Shown: in pieces, positions 1-6,900 of the stretch
How the letters are laid out: every line of letters starts with the position of its first letter
Numbering within the stretch: the stretch's first letter is position 1
Assembly: GCA_002401545.1 (NCBI GenBank)
Contig: NVTJ01000043.1
Location: forward strand, 13,522-20,844
DNA from: Alphaproteobacteria bacterium
GTDB taxonomy: Bacteria > Pseudomonadota > Alphaproteobacteria > Sphingomonadales > Emcibacteraceae
Direction: 5' to 3'
DNA: 7,323 bases
Notes under the pieces: model-generated
What the model was told of the DNA's origin: nothing
The model's input: only the letters and a program-made list of their open reading frames with translations
Databases searched by the model: none
Program-made: the position numbers and the translations under genes

Positions 1-288
1 CCTCTATTTAAGCTTGGAATTAGCCCAAATAAAGTCTTTGAATATATGTTGGCTTCAAAATCTATTTTAATGACCTTATCCTCGCCTAATAATCCTGTGG
101 AATTGGCCGAGGCCGGAACTTGTTTGGGCAGCAATGAGCCCGAAAAAATAGCGGCTGAAATTATTAGATATTCCCGTTTGCCTCCGGAAGAACTGGCGGC
201 CATCGGTAAGAAGGGCAATGACTATGTAAAAGCACATCATTCATACGATATTCTCGCCCGTAAATATATGGATGTTATATCTAAATAG
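1..288 (+). CDS. Glycosyltransferase, family 4-like, C-terminal fragment (5' end outside window)
   Basis: Only the last 95 residues are present; the frame is open from base 1 to the TAG at 286-288, so the gene starts before the window. The fragment begins LFKLGISPNKVFEYMLASK, which matches the donor-binding segment of GT-B glycosyltransferases of the GT4 type (usual form SPNKLFDYMAAGKPI), where the Glu near the start of the helix contacts the nucleotide-sugar donor. It is followed by a segment rich in Asn, Pro and Glu (NNPVELAEAG) and a C-terminal helix typical of the family end (residues like YDILARKYMDVI). Such enzymes act on the cytoplasmic face of the inner membrane, adding a sugar to a lipid-linked glycan. 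The acyltransferase gene follows 31 bp downstream on the same strand, suggesting one transcript. Donor and acceptor cannot be inferred. An ATG at 46 is internal, not the true start. Confidence 0.85.
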   Translation, partial: PLFKLGISPNKVFEYMLASKSILMTLSSPNNPVELAEAGTCLGSNEPEKIAAEIIRYSRLPPEELAAIGKKGNDYVKAHHSYDILARKYMDVISK

Positions 289-304
289 ATGATAGGGTTT
301 TTTC

Positions 305-310
305 AAGAGG
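305..310 (+). promoter_or_regulatory. Ribosome binding site of the acyltransferase
   Basis: AAGAGG lies 9 nt before the ATG at 320, a good Shine-Dalgarno match that supports this start. Confidence 0.6.
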
Positions 311-319
311 GATTAAAAT

Positions 320-964
320 ATGAAAATTGCTATATTTGGGGCATCTGGTTTAGGTCGTGAAGTGGCTGATATATGCGCAGACACTGGTTACACTGACATA
401 GTTTTTCTTGTGAAGGATCAAACGGAAGAATGTCTTTGGCAAAATAAAGTATTTGAAGATACCCCCGAAATTGTTAAAAGACTGAGACAGGAAGGTTATA
501 AATTTGCGGTCGGTATTGGCGATCCGACTATACGACGTATTATAGTAGAAAAATATCCTGACTTGGATTATCCAAATCTCACTCACACATCTGCAACCTT
601 TGGTCAGTTTCAAAGAGGATCCCTCGAAAGTTCACGAGGAGTAATTATTGCAGCAGGTTGTCGTATTACCAATAATATTGATTTTGGTGATTTTATCCTT
701 TTAAACCTGAATGTCACCGTGGGGCATGACACAATAATTGGTGATTTTGTGTCTGCTATGCCCAGTGCCAATATTTCAGGAAATGTTGATGTGAAATCTG
801 GTGTTTATATAGGAACGGGCTCCGCGATTATTCATGGCGGAAATGATGTGAAGTTAATCATTGGTGAGGGTTCTGTAGTCGGCGCGGGTGCCGTTGTTAC
901 TAAGGATGTACCTAGTGGTGTGACGGTCGTTGGTATTCCAGCTAAACCACTAAATAAAACATAA
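320..964 (+). CDS. NeuD/PglD-family sugar O/N-acyltransferase (left-handed beta-helix)
   Basis: A 214-residue protein with the two-domain layout of NeuD/PglD enzymes. The N-terminus (about residues 1-75) is a small Rossmann-like domain opening MKIAIFGASGLGREVAD, which in PglD binds the nucleotide sugar. The rest (about 90-210) is a hexapeptide-repeat left-handed beta-helix with repeats such as ISGNVDVKSGVYIGTGSAI and the typical ending VVTKDVPSGVTVVGIPAKP. His136 in VTVGHD aligns with the general-base His of PglD (His125 there). Members transfer acetyl from acetyl-CoA to the amino group of a UDP-4-amino sugar (PglD) or to a hydroxyl of sialic acid (NeuD). With an aminotransferase and PglC-type transferase nearby, N-acylation of an amino sugar is the more likely role (inference). 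The coil after residue 170 (IIHGGNDVKLIIGEG) looks one or two residues longer than a regular hexapeptide turn. Length is normal for the family and the start is supported by a good RBS. Confidence 0.9.
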   Translation: MKIAIFGASGLGREVADICADTGYTDIVFLVKDQTEECLWQNKVFEDTPEIVKRLRQEGYKFAVGIGDPTIRRIIVEKYPDLDYPNLTHTSATFGQFQRGSLESSRGVIIAAGCRITNNIDFGDFILLNLNVTVGHDTIIGDFVSAMPSANISGNVDVKSGVYIGTGSAIIHGGNDVKLIIGEGSVVGAGAVVTKDVPSGVTVVGIPAKPLNKT

Positions 965-975
965 ATATAACAATT

Positions 976-1012
976 GATGAAGTTGAGGTTAATTTTTCAA
1001 TTTTCCTTCATC
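976..1012. terminator. Possible bidirectional hairpin between convergent genes
   Basis: GATGAAG (976-982) pairs with CTTCATC (1006-1012), and inside it TTGA (983-986) pairs with TCAA (997-1000), leaving a 10-nt loop and a 5-nt bulge on one side. It sits where the plus-strand acyltransferase and minus-strand phosphoglycosyl transferase converge and overlaps the latter's stop codon. The stem is A+T-rich and no clean uridine run follows on either strand, so terminator activity is uncertain. Confidence 0.3.
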
Positions 1013-1688
1013 TTACTACATTTGATTGTTTTCCGAAGATTTCACAATTAATTTCCGGTATATTGGGAAACATACTGGACATGAGGCTGCTCTCAGGAAA
1101 AATTACAACCCAAGCTGTAATAAACATCAATGCAACGTCACCAAAAAACGTCCGATTATTTTTATACCATAATTCCAATTTGGTTTTGGCGGGGATAATT
1201 TCGTTTTTGTAACAATAGTCATAGTCTTTTGCGGCGAGGAGAATACTTTCTTCATTCCTGAATACAATTGATCCTATGCCCGTAATTCCCGGACGGAGCC
1301 CGACAAATACTTTTGAGTACTCTTCCGGATACCAGGAATGCACCTTAATCATCTGAGGGCGAGGGCCAACAAAACTCATTTTCCCAAACAAAACATCCAG
1401 AAGCTGAGGGATTTCATTGATCTTTGATTTTCTTAAGAAGCCGCCCATTGGCAGGATACGCGGATCGTCTTTCAACGTATAGCTTCCGCCTTCCATATTG
1501 GGGCTGTCTTCCAACATGGTGGCAAATTTGGTTATGGTGAAAACTTCGTTGTTAAGGCCAATACGCTTTTGGCGATAAAAGACTTTATTTTCACCTGAAA
1601 AACGTAAAGCAATCGCCACTGGCAGCAATATTGGAGATAAGATAAGCAACAATATCAAAGCGACACAAAAATCAAATATTCGTTTCAT
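1008..1688 (-). CDS. Polyprenyl-phosphate phosphoglycosyl transferase (bacterial sugar transferase, PglC/WcaJ catalytic-domain type)
   Basis: A 226-residue protein of the small monotopic phosphoglycosyl transferase family, which moves a sugar-1-phosphate from a UDP-sugar to undecaprenyl phosphate at the cytoplasmic face of the inner membrane, the first membrane step of glycan assembly. The N-terminal hydrophobic segment (residues 7-29) contains Ser18-Pro19, matching the helix-breaking Ser-Pro of the re-entrant membrane helix in PglC. The YRQKRIGLNN motif (38-47), DDPRILPMGGFLRKS (74-88) and MSFVGPRP (104-111) are family signatures. It lacks the extra N-terminal transmembrane domain of full WcaJ/WbaP, so it is the minimal PglC size with a longer C-terminal tail. 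Two signature positions differ: the usual KFR(S/T)M reads KFATM (Ala56), and the usual catalytic Asp-Glu dyad reads Asn91-Glu92 (codon AAT at 1418-1416). From memory, related sugar transferases with KFATM and NELPQ exist, so this may be a subfamily trait. The start overlaps the upstream aminotransferase stop by 4 nt (ATGA), indicating translational coupling. Last gene of the minus-strand operon. Confidence 0.9.
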   Translation of the reverse strand: MKRIFDFCVALILLLILSPILLPVAIALRFSGENKVFYRQKRIGLNNEVFTITKFATMLEDSPNMEGGSYTLKDDPRILPMGGFLRKSKINEIPQLLDVLFGKMSFVGPRPQMIKVHSWYPEEYSKVFVGLRPGITGIGSIVFRNEESILLAAKDYDYCYKNEIIPAKTKLELWYKNNRTFFGDVALMFITAWVVIFPESSLMSSMFPNIPEINCEIFGKQSNVVR

Positions 1689-2920
1689 GAATGTTTACCA
1701 ACATTCTTAGAAGCCAAGATCATAACTTTACGGACAGCATTACACGTTGCTTCAAGGTCTTCTTTCGTCAACGTATGATGCACATTAAACATTAAAGACT
1801 CCTCACCCAACGCCTGAGCCACGGGCAGGCGGGTTTCGGGTCTGAAACCATCTGGACCATTGAAGGCATTTTCCAGATATATTTCAGAACATGCTCCGTC
1901 TGTAATACCTAAACCTTCAGACCTCAAAGCTTCTCTGATCGTTGACCGGTCCCAGCCTTCTTTCAAATTGTCTGAATCTACAAAGGTATATAATTTGTAG
2001 CTTGCATCATAATATTCAGATGATGCCACTGGCGTTCTGAGGCCACTAAATTCATCGAAACATGATTTAAGTAACGCCGCATTGCGACGCCTTAGTTCAA
2101 CCCATCCAGAAAGCTTCTCCAATTGGACCAGACCGATTGCGGCCTGCATTTCGGTCAGACGCCAGTTGGTTCCATAGCCTTCGCATAACCACCTGAATCC
2201 AGAAGGGTGGTCATAATTAAATACCTTGTCATAGCCGCGTCCATGATCCTTATAAGACCAGGCCTTGTTCCATATTTTTTCGTCATTGGTGACAAGCATT
2301 CCCCCTTCGCCACCAGTTGACATAATCTTGTCCTGACAAAAAGAAAAGCACCCCACATGACCGATGCCGCCAACAGGACGGCCTTTATATTTTGAGCCAT
2401 GTGCCTGTGCACAATCTTCGATAATAACCAGATCGTGCTTTTCGGCTAAGACCATGATGGGGTCCATATCACAGGGCCAGCCTGCGAGATGAACAGCAAT
2501 GACAGCTTTTGTCTTATCGGTAATTTTTGCTTCGATGGTCTCCGCAGTCAGATTGCCACTTTCCCTGCCAACATCACAAAATACCGGTATTCCACCCGCA
2601 GCAACAATGGCGCTGGCGCTGGCAAAAAAAGTTCTGGAGGTGACAATCACCTCATCACCCGGTGCAATATAAATAGCCTTCAGGGCGAGCTCCAAAGCCA
2701 GCGTGCCATTGGCGACAGCGACAGCATATTCACAGCCACATAGAGTAGCAAAAGCTTCTTCAAACGCTTTAACTTTGGTCCCGCCCCAGTAATTGACTTT
2801 GCCGGACTTTAAAACCTGCGTAACTGCCGCAATTTCATCATCCTCATAAACCGGCCATGGAGAGAAGCTTATGTCACAAGCTTTTGGACCGCCATTAATT
2901 GCTAGTTCGTCTTGAGACAT
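1685..2920 (-). CDS. DegT/DnrJ/EryC1/StrS family PLP-dependent sugar aminotransferase
   Basis: A full-length 411-residue fold-type I aminotransferase. The PLP Lys is Lys198 in SFCQDKIMSTGGEGGM (193-208), followed by the glycine-rich stretch of the family. Asp169 in IIEDCAQAHGS (166-176) is placed to bind the pyridine nitrogen, Gln172 to stack on the ring, and NGTLAL (71-76) is the usual phosphate-binding turn. YGTNWRLTEMQAAIG (around 249-263) is the conserved segment of sugar aminotransferases. These enzymes transfer an amino group, usually from glutamate, to a C3 or C4 keto group of a nucleotide sugar in the cytoplasm. No 4,6-dehydratase or C3-dehydrogenase is visible, so the keto substrate must come from the adjacent SDR enzyme or from genes outside. 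The start ATG at 2920 has only a weak upstream ribosome-binding match; the gap to the SDR gene is 41 nt and the 3' end overlaps the transferase start. Regiochemistry cannot be assigned. Confidence 0.92.
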   Translation of the reverse strand: MSQDELAINGGPKACDISFSPWPVYEDDEIAAVTQVLKSGKVNYWGGTKVKAFEEAFATLCGCEYAVAVANGTLALELALKAIYIAPGDEVIVTSRTFFASASAIVAAGGIPVFCDVGRESGNLTAETIEAKITDKTKAVIAVHLAGWPCDMDPIMVLAEKHDLVIIEDCAQAHGSKYKGRPVGGIGHVGCFSFCQDKIMSTGGEGGMLVTNDEKIWNKAWSYKDHGRGYDKVFNYDHPSGFRWLCEGYGTNWRLTEMQAAIGLVQLEKLSGWVELRRRNAALLKSCFDEFSGLRTPVASSEYYDASYKLYTFVDSDNLKEGWDRSTIREALRSEGLGITDGACSEIYLENAFNGPDGFRPETRLPVAQALGEESLMFNVHHTLTKEDLEATCNAVRKVMILASKNVGKHS

Positions 2921-2961
2921 TAATTATACCATTCTTTATAAAAGCGACCTACCAGTCACAG

Positions 2962-3954
2962 TTAGTCTGCGGTTACGCCGTGGCCTTCAAAAATATTTTT
3001 TTTGTACCAGTTAAAAGTCCTCAATAGCCCATCCTCCAGGCTAACCTTTGACTGATAGCCTGTCAATTTTATGGCTTTGGTCATGTCGGGACATCGTCTC
3101 AGGACAGACCCCTCAGTCTCAGGCATAAAGGTCAGCCCTTTACCCTTACCAGTTGCTGTAATAATACCATGCGCAAGGGTTTCCATGGTGATCTCGTCAT
3201 CGGTAGATCCCAAATTCAGGGAAGTCCCTTCACAGTCCGGTGACAATACAACTCTTTCCAAAAGATCAACCGCATCTTCAATATAACAGAAGGTCCGTTT
3301 GTGGGTTGGAGAATATACCTTGAGAGGCACGTCACCTTCCAGTTTATACGCCCGTTCCAGCAGAATAGGCACCACATGGGACATGCCCATTCTTGGCCCG
3401 TAAACATTATGAGGCCGGATAATAGTGAACGGTAACTTGGAATGCTGGCACATGGCCTCTCCGTATATTTTGGACAACATATAAGAGGTTCTTGGTTCAG
3501 AGACATCGGTAAGGGCAAGCGGTGTATTCTCGGGCGTTGGGATAGGCAAATCAAAATACTTCAACGTGCCGGCATAAATCTCACTGGTTGAGGCAAATAC
3601 CAACCGCTGTAGATTTTTCTGTTTTTTCGCAAACTCAATGATATTTGCCAGAAGATCGACATTTTTGGTCAAGACTTCATAAGGGCGGCCCAATACATGA
3701 GGTACGCCAATTATGGCGGCGAAGTGATAGATAACATCATAATTGTGATCAAGCCGGTTGTTAAAGGAGACATCGAGCAAGTCTGCTTCAATCATTTTAA
3801 CATTATCAAGTTTAAGAAAAACCTCTAGATCCGGGTCTTTTGCAGCACGGGCAAAATTATCGAGCAAGTGAATTTCATGACCACTCTTATATAGTTTCTC
3901 TGCAAGATGAAGCCCGATAAAACCGGCACCACCGGTGATTAAAATTTTGCTCAT
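2962..3954 (-). CDS. Extended SDR NAD-dependent nucleotide-sugar epimerase/dehydratase/decarboxylase
   Basis: A 330-residue extended short-chain dehydrogenase. The NAD-binding motif GGAGFIG is at 8-14, the acidic residue after the second strand is Asp32 (LLDNF), and the active-site Tyr and Lys are Tyr158 and Lys162 (YMLSK). The third active-site segment is ASTSEIY (121-127), with Ser124 and Glu125. A Thr/Ser-Ser-Glu arrangement occurs in UDP-glucuronate decarboxylases (UXS, ArnA C-terminal domain) as well as in some epimerases and dehydratases. The C-terminal RRCPD (287-291), ahead of the usual LEDGL...W helix, lies where decarboxylases carry a catalytic Arg. Since the preceding gene encodes a C6 dehydrogenase, decarboxylation of a uronic acid is plausible, but C4 or C5 epimerisation is equally allowed by the sequence. 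The start is the ATG of a 4-nt overlap with the dehydrogenase stop (3951-3954), with AAAGG at 3965-3961, 6 nt upstream. Confidence 0.9.
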   Translation of the reverse strand: MSKILITGGAGFIGLHLAEKLYKSGHEIHLLDNFARAAKDPDLEVFLKLDNVKMIEADLLDVSFNNRLDHNYDVIYHFAAIIGVPHVLGRPYEVLTKNVDLLANIIEFAKKQKNLQRLVFASTSEIYAGTLKYFDLPIPTPENTPLALTDVSEPRTSYMLSKIYGEAMCQHSKLPFTIIRPHNVYGPRMGMSHVVPILLERAYKLEGDVPLKVYSPTHKRTFCYIEDAVDLLERVVLSPDCEGTSLNLGSTDDEITMETLAHGIITATGKGKGLTFMPETEGSVLRRCPDMTKAIKLTGYQSKVSLEDGLLRTFNWYKKNIFEGHGVTAD

Positions 3955-5354
3955 TTTATGCCTTTACCAATAAATTCTATATTCAAATCATGTTTGGCGA
4001 TTTCAAAAACCTGATTTTGAGTTAATACATTATTTGCATCCAACAAAACAAGATCATTCGTTTTAACCCATTCAACGATGTCTAACTCTTGATATTCTTT
4101 ATGCTGTACGGCAAAAACAACAGCGTCGATCCCTTTAAGAGAAGGAATGTCCATAAATACAGGTCTTTCCAATTCTTCCCAGAAATCCACCAACGGATCA
4201 TGACATATCACGGTAGCACCCTCATTCTCAGCGGTTACAACAAAGGGTTCGGACGGTGAATATCTGGTATCACCCACATCCTGACGATAGCTGACACCCA
4301 GCAGTAGAATGGTCTTGCCTGTTAGGTTACCCCCAAGTTGTTTTTTAACTTTATGTAAGGCCGTTAGGGGCATTTTTTTATTTGCCGCCATTGCCAGCTT
4401 GCAAAAAGAGAAATCCATATCTGGAATATCAAATAATTCTCGCGCTCCAATATCTACAAAATGTGGATCTTTGGTCAGGCAATACCCGCCAACACCAAAG
4501 CCGGGCTGTCGGATATTATTATGTGTTGGCCTGACGCGGATCGCATCCAGAACCTGGAAAAGATCAACCCCGACGGCCTCGGCAAATGCCCCCCATTCCT
4601 GAATGAGAGCAATATTAGCCGCCCGGTAGCTATTTTCCAGTACCTTTGCCGTTTCTGACGCAGTTGTGGAGTGCAAACGCGTCAATGGGAAATTTTGCAC
4701 ATCAATCACTTTTGAAAGAAAGGCCTCCGCAGCCTCAGCCGCAGCGTCAGTAGCCCCGGAATAAACCCGCCAGAATTTTACGATGGATTTATAATATTCC
4801 TTGCCCGGCATAACCCGTTCATAAGAATGGGCAATGAGCAGACTATCTTCGTCATACCCACGTGCTGCCATGGCTGCGTTAAACTCTGGAACGACAACTT
4901 TCTCACAGGTGCCGGGTGGAACGGTTGTTTCTACAAGAATAAGTGTGCCCGGCTGAACTTCTTCCCCAACAGTCTGCAACGCTTTTCTAAAACCACCAAA
5001 CGACGCCGAATGTGTACCATCTTCAAGCTCAATAACGTCAAGATGAATATCAACCACTACTATACTTGCAGAACCATAGACTTTTGGATCTGAGGTGGCT
5101 TTCAGATTTCCTTGAGCCATAACTCGGTTAAATGCAGCCAATAAATCTTCGTCATTACTTACCAACGGCAATTCGCCATTGTTGATGGAGTTTATTTTAT
5201 CAAGACCAACCTCATTAGGTAGGTCAACACCGATAACATTATAAAAGGGCTCGCCACTTTTATTTTTGGCATCTGCCACAGCTATTGCCATGGCCATACC
5301 GACAAATCCTAGCCCCTGCACACATACGATCGGTCTATTTTTTTGAAAATCCAT
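3951..5354 (-). CDS. Nucleotide-sugar 6-dehydrogenase (UDP-glucose/UDP-ManNAc dehydrogenase family)
   Basis: A 467-residue cytoplasmic enzyme that oxidises the C6 hydroxyl of a UDP-sugar to a carboxylate in two NAD-dependent steps. Numbering here counts from a possible TTG one codon upstream (5357). The Rossmann motif GLGFVG is at 15-20, ETTVPPGTCE (143-152) is the conserved middle segment, Lys238 and Asn242 lie in the central helix (ETAKVLENSYRAANIAL), and Cys293 in GFGVGGYCLTKDP is the catalytic thiol. The Cys loop is neither the classical UDP-glucose dehydrogenase form (GFGGSCFPKD) nor the usual WecC/WbpA form (GGHCxxxDP), so the substrate is undecided between UDP-Glc, UDP-GlcNAc and UDP-ManNAc. 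Within the first 120 residues there are longer loops than in the smallest homologues. I chose the ATG at 5354; TTG at 5357 is in frame directly before it, and neither has a strong Shine-Dalgarno match. First gene of the minus-strand operon, ending in a 4-nt overlap with the SDR gene. Confidence 0.92.
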   Translation of the reverse strand: MDFQKNRPIVCVQGLGFVGMAMAIAVADAKNKSGEPFYNVIGVDLPNEVGLDKINSINNGELPLVSNDEDLLAAFNRVMAQGNLKATSDPKVYGSASIVVVDIHLDVIELEDGTHSASFGGFRKALQTVGEEVQPGTLILVETTVPPGTCEKVVVPEFNAAMAARGYDEDSLLIAHSYERVMPGKEYYKSIVKFWRVYSGATDAAAEAAEAFLSKVIDVQNFPLTRLHSTTASETAKVLENSYRAANIALIQEWGAFAEAVGVDLFQVLDAIRVRPTHNNIRQPGFGVGGYCLTKDPHFVDIGARELFDIPDMDFSFCKLAMAANKKMPLTALHKVKKQLGGNLTGKTILLLGVSYRQDVGDTRYSPSEPFVVTAENEGATVICHDPLVDFWEELERPVFMDIPSLKGIDAVVFAVQHKEYQELDIVEWVKTNDLVLLDANNVLTQNQVFEIAKHDLNIEFIGKGIK

Positions 5355-5664
5355 CAAATCCGCATTTCTATTTTATTGTAAAATTTGTGCTCACTCTTAT
5401 CTAGATTTCAAGGATATCATACAGAATTCAGTTTCCCTGATAGCATTACTTTTTAACAGCACAATAATAGTTAGTATATAGAAAAATGAGTTAAAAACTT
5501 GGTATAAGACGCCATCCATTATTTTTATAGAATCTCCACTACCTCAACCCAGTTCTCGCCCCTGTCTTGCCTTGTCCGAAACTTCGAATCAGAACAATTT
5601 TTATTATTTATTTACTCTCTACCAGCGTTTTGTTGTGAAATTTTATGCCATTAATATCTGGCTT
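5355..5664. other. Gene-free stretch between hipA and the sugar operon
   Basis: This stretch of about 310 bp has no convincing gene. It should carry the end of the hipBA transcript and, on the minus strand, the leader and promoter of the sugar operon. I could not find a well-spaced -35/-10 pair: TTGAAA (minus strand, just upstream of CTAGAT near 5400) has no good -10 at 16-18 nt, and several TATA-like hexamers in 5461-5490 lack a -35. A 4-bp stem, GCCA/TGGC (5647-5650 and 5659-5662), follows the hipA stop but is too weak to call a terminator. Most of the region is strongly A+T-rich, except for a more G+C-rich block at about 5534-5595, described among the findings. Confidence 0.6.
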
Positions 5665-6897
5665 CTATTGTGCCATTGGGATAGTTTTTAAATGTTTTTC
5701 TACGGATGCTGCAACCCGTTTTTCTATGGGTAAGTCTTTTTGGACTTCAGGCCATAGATCATAGAACTGGCTTATCGTTTCTTTCACTGTATTTATGACT
5801 ATAGTTTCCGGTAATTTTGCTTTAGCTGCAAAACTGATGAAACCTGCAAGTGTTAACTCATCAAAACGGCGAGGGCCATCCCGGTATAAATTAAGCGCCA
5901 TATCAGTGTCATTCATATAAGGGATCGTGGATAAAAAATCATAGGCAGGCGCAAGCGCCGCATTGCGCCCATCTGGATAAATCAGTGACCAGTTCTTCAT
6001 ATGCATGTCGCCATTGCCGATAAGGGCATTGAATATGAGCCGTTTCACATACTCAATAATGGCCTCTTCGCCGATTTCATTCCATATTACTTCAGCAATG
6101 TTACGGTAATTACCGCGCTCATACTTGCGCTCAGGGTAAAGGTTAAAAACTTGTGCAAAATCTTCTATATGAATGCGCTCGCCGCTGTCAGTGCGGTCAA
6201 ATCGTTTCACCGCAAGTGCGTCACCACTCATGTCACCAATTCCTTGTGGCATGCCGCCGATATCATCCATACTAATCAACTTCACTTCCGGTACGTCCAT
6301 TCCCATGCGCCGTGCAAATTCCATCATGGAATATTCATTCTCCGGCACGCCGTTCCATTTTGCTGAAGGAAGTTTTACGATCCATGAACCACCAGTGCCG
6401 TGGGCAGGGATTGTCAGGCTACCGGATGATCCTATCAATGCAGAAAATTTAAGCTGTACGCCTGCCAGAGAAAAACGCATTGTTTGCCTGTGCCGAGCCT
6501 CTATTTCTTCCCTGGCCAGGCTTTTGTCTGCGACAGGAGGCCAGTCTTCTCCATCGGCAGGGAGAACAGTCACATTGCCCGGCAAGTCCTGGCCAAGTAT
6601 CCACATCAGATAAAATTCACGGCCATCCTTTACGCCCGCGCGTGTGGCCAAATATTCCCGCAAATGGCCTTCTGGCAGTAAATTGGAAAAGAAAGGTTCC
6701 AGACGTGCCTGAACAGCATCCCTGTCGGTTATCAGTTCGCCGTAAATGTCTTTGTATGACAAACTGAGAGCAGGACGGTTAACGTCTGCCACATACTTAT
6801 CCGTAAAGGAGAATATACTTTTATCATTTGGGAGCAGCGTGATAGTTCCAATATTCCGATCACCCAAAAACACATTGAGATTTGTTATAGCGGTCAT
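5665..6897 (-). CDS. hipA: HipA-family Ser/Thr kinase toxin
   Basis: A complete 410-residue HipA kinase, slightly shorter than the 440-residue E. coli protein. An N-terminal HipA subdomain (about 7-110: FLGDRNIGTITLL, LEPFFSNLLPEG) precedes the kinase core. RFSLAGVQLKFS (141-152) is the Gly-rich/autophosphorylation loop, with Ser143 at the place of E. coli Ser150. Lys175 in WIVKLPS corresponds to the ATP-binding Lys. The catalytic loop NGDMHMKNWSL has Asp297 and Asn302, and Asp320 in APAYDF is the metal-binding Asp. All key residues are present, so the kinase looks active. E. coli HipA phosphorylates glutamyl-tRNA synthetase and halts growth; the target here is not known. It forms an operon with the antitoxin gene upstream (3-bp gap). 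AGGA within the end of hipB lies about 6 nt before the ATG and supports this start. Toxicity is expected to be checked by complex formation with HipB, which also represses the operon. Confidence 0.95.
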   Translation of the reverse strand: MTAITNLNVFLGDRNIGTITLLPNDKSIFSFTDKYVADVNRPALSLSYKDIYGELITDRDAVQARLEPFFSNLLPEGHLREYLATRAGVKDGREFYLMWILGQDLPGNVTVLPADGEDWPPVADKSLAREEIEARHRQTMRFSLAGVQLKFSALIGSSGSLTIPAHGTGGSWIVKLPSAKWNGVPENEYSMMEFARRMGMDVPEVKLISMDDIGGMPQGIGDMSGDALAVKRFDRTDSGERIHIEDFAQVFNLYPERKYERGNYRNIAEVIWNEIGEEAIIEYVKRLIFNALIGNGDMHMKNWSLIYPDGRNAALAPAYDFLSTIPYMNDTDMALNLYRDGPRRFDELTLAGFISFAAKAKLPETIVINTVKETISQFYDLWPEVQKDLPIEKRVAASVEKHLKTIPMAQ

Positions 6898-6900
6898 CTT

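Noticed and set aside
2923..2928. TATAAT on the minus strand just before the aminotransferase start
   Set aside because: It lies 2 nt upstream of the ATG, so transcription would start inside the gene, and there is no -35 match at 16-18 bp.
3216..3554. Minus-strand frame of 112 codons inside the SDR gene
   Set aside because: It is an alternative frame of a strongly conserved SDR gene, with Cys/Pro/Trp-rich composition and no family resemblance.
4309..5093. Plus-strand frames of 65-97 codons opposite the nucleotide-sugar dehydrogenase
   Set aside because: They are antisense to a clear enzyme gene and have no recognisable protein features.
5428..5440. TCAG/CTGA short inverted repeat in the gap
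   Set aside because: A 4-bp stem is expected by chance and it has no link to a promoter or start.
5583..5590. TTCGAATC, resembling the T-loop of a tRNA
   Set aside because: Flanking bases do not form a T-stem and no anticodon or acceptor arms can be placed around it.
5647..5662. GCCA/TGGC hairpin directly after the hipA stop as a terminator
   Set aside because: The stem is only 4 bp with an 8-nt loop and no solid uridine tract follows on the minus strand.
6173..6613. Plus-strand open frame of 146 codons opposite hipA, with other overlapping plus-strand frames at 6001-6767
   Set aside because: They lie antisense to a well-supported hipA, show no recognisable domain, have low-complexity Ser/Pro/Arg composition and overlap each other, as expected for shadow frames.
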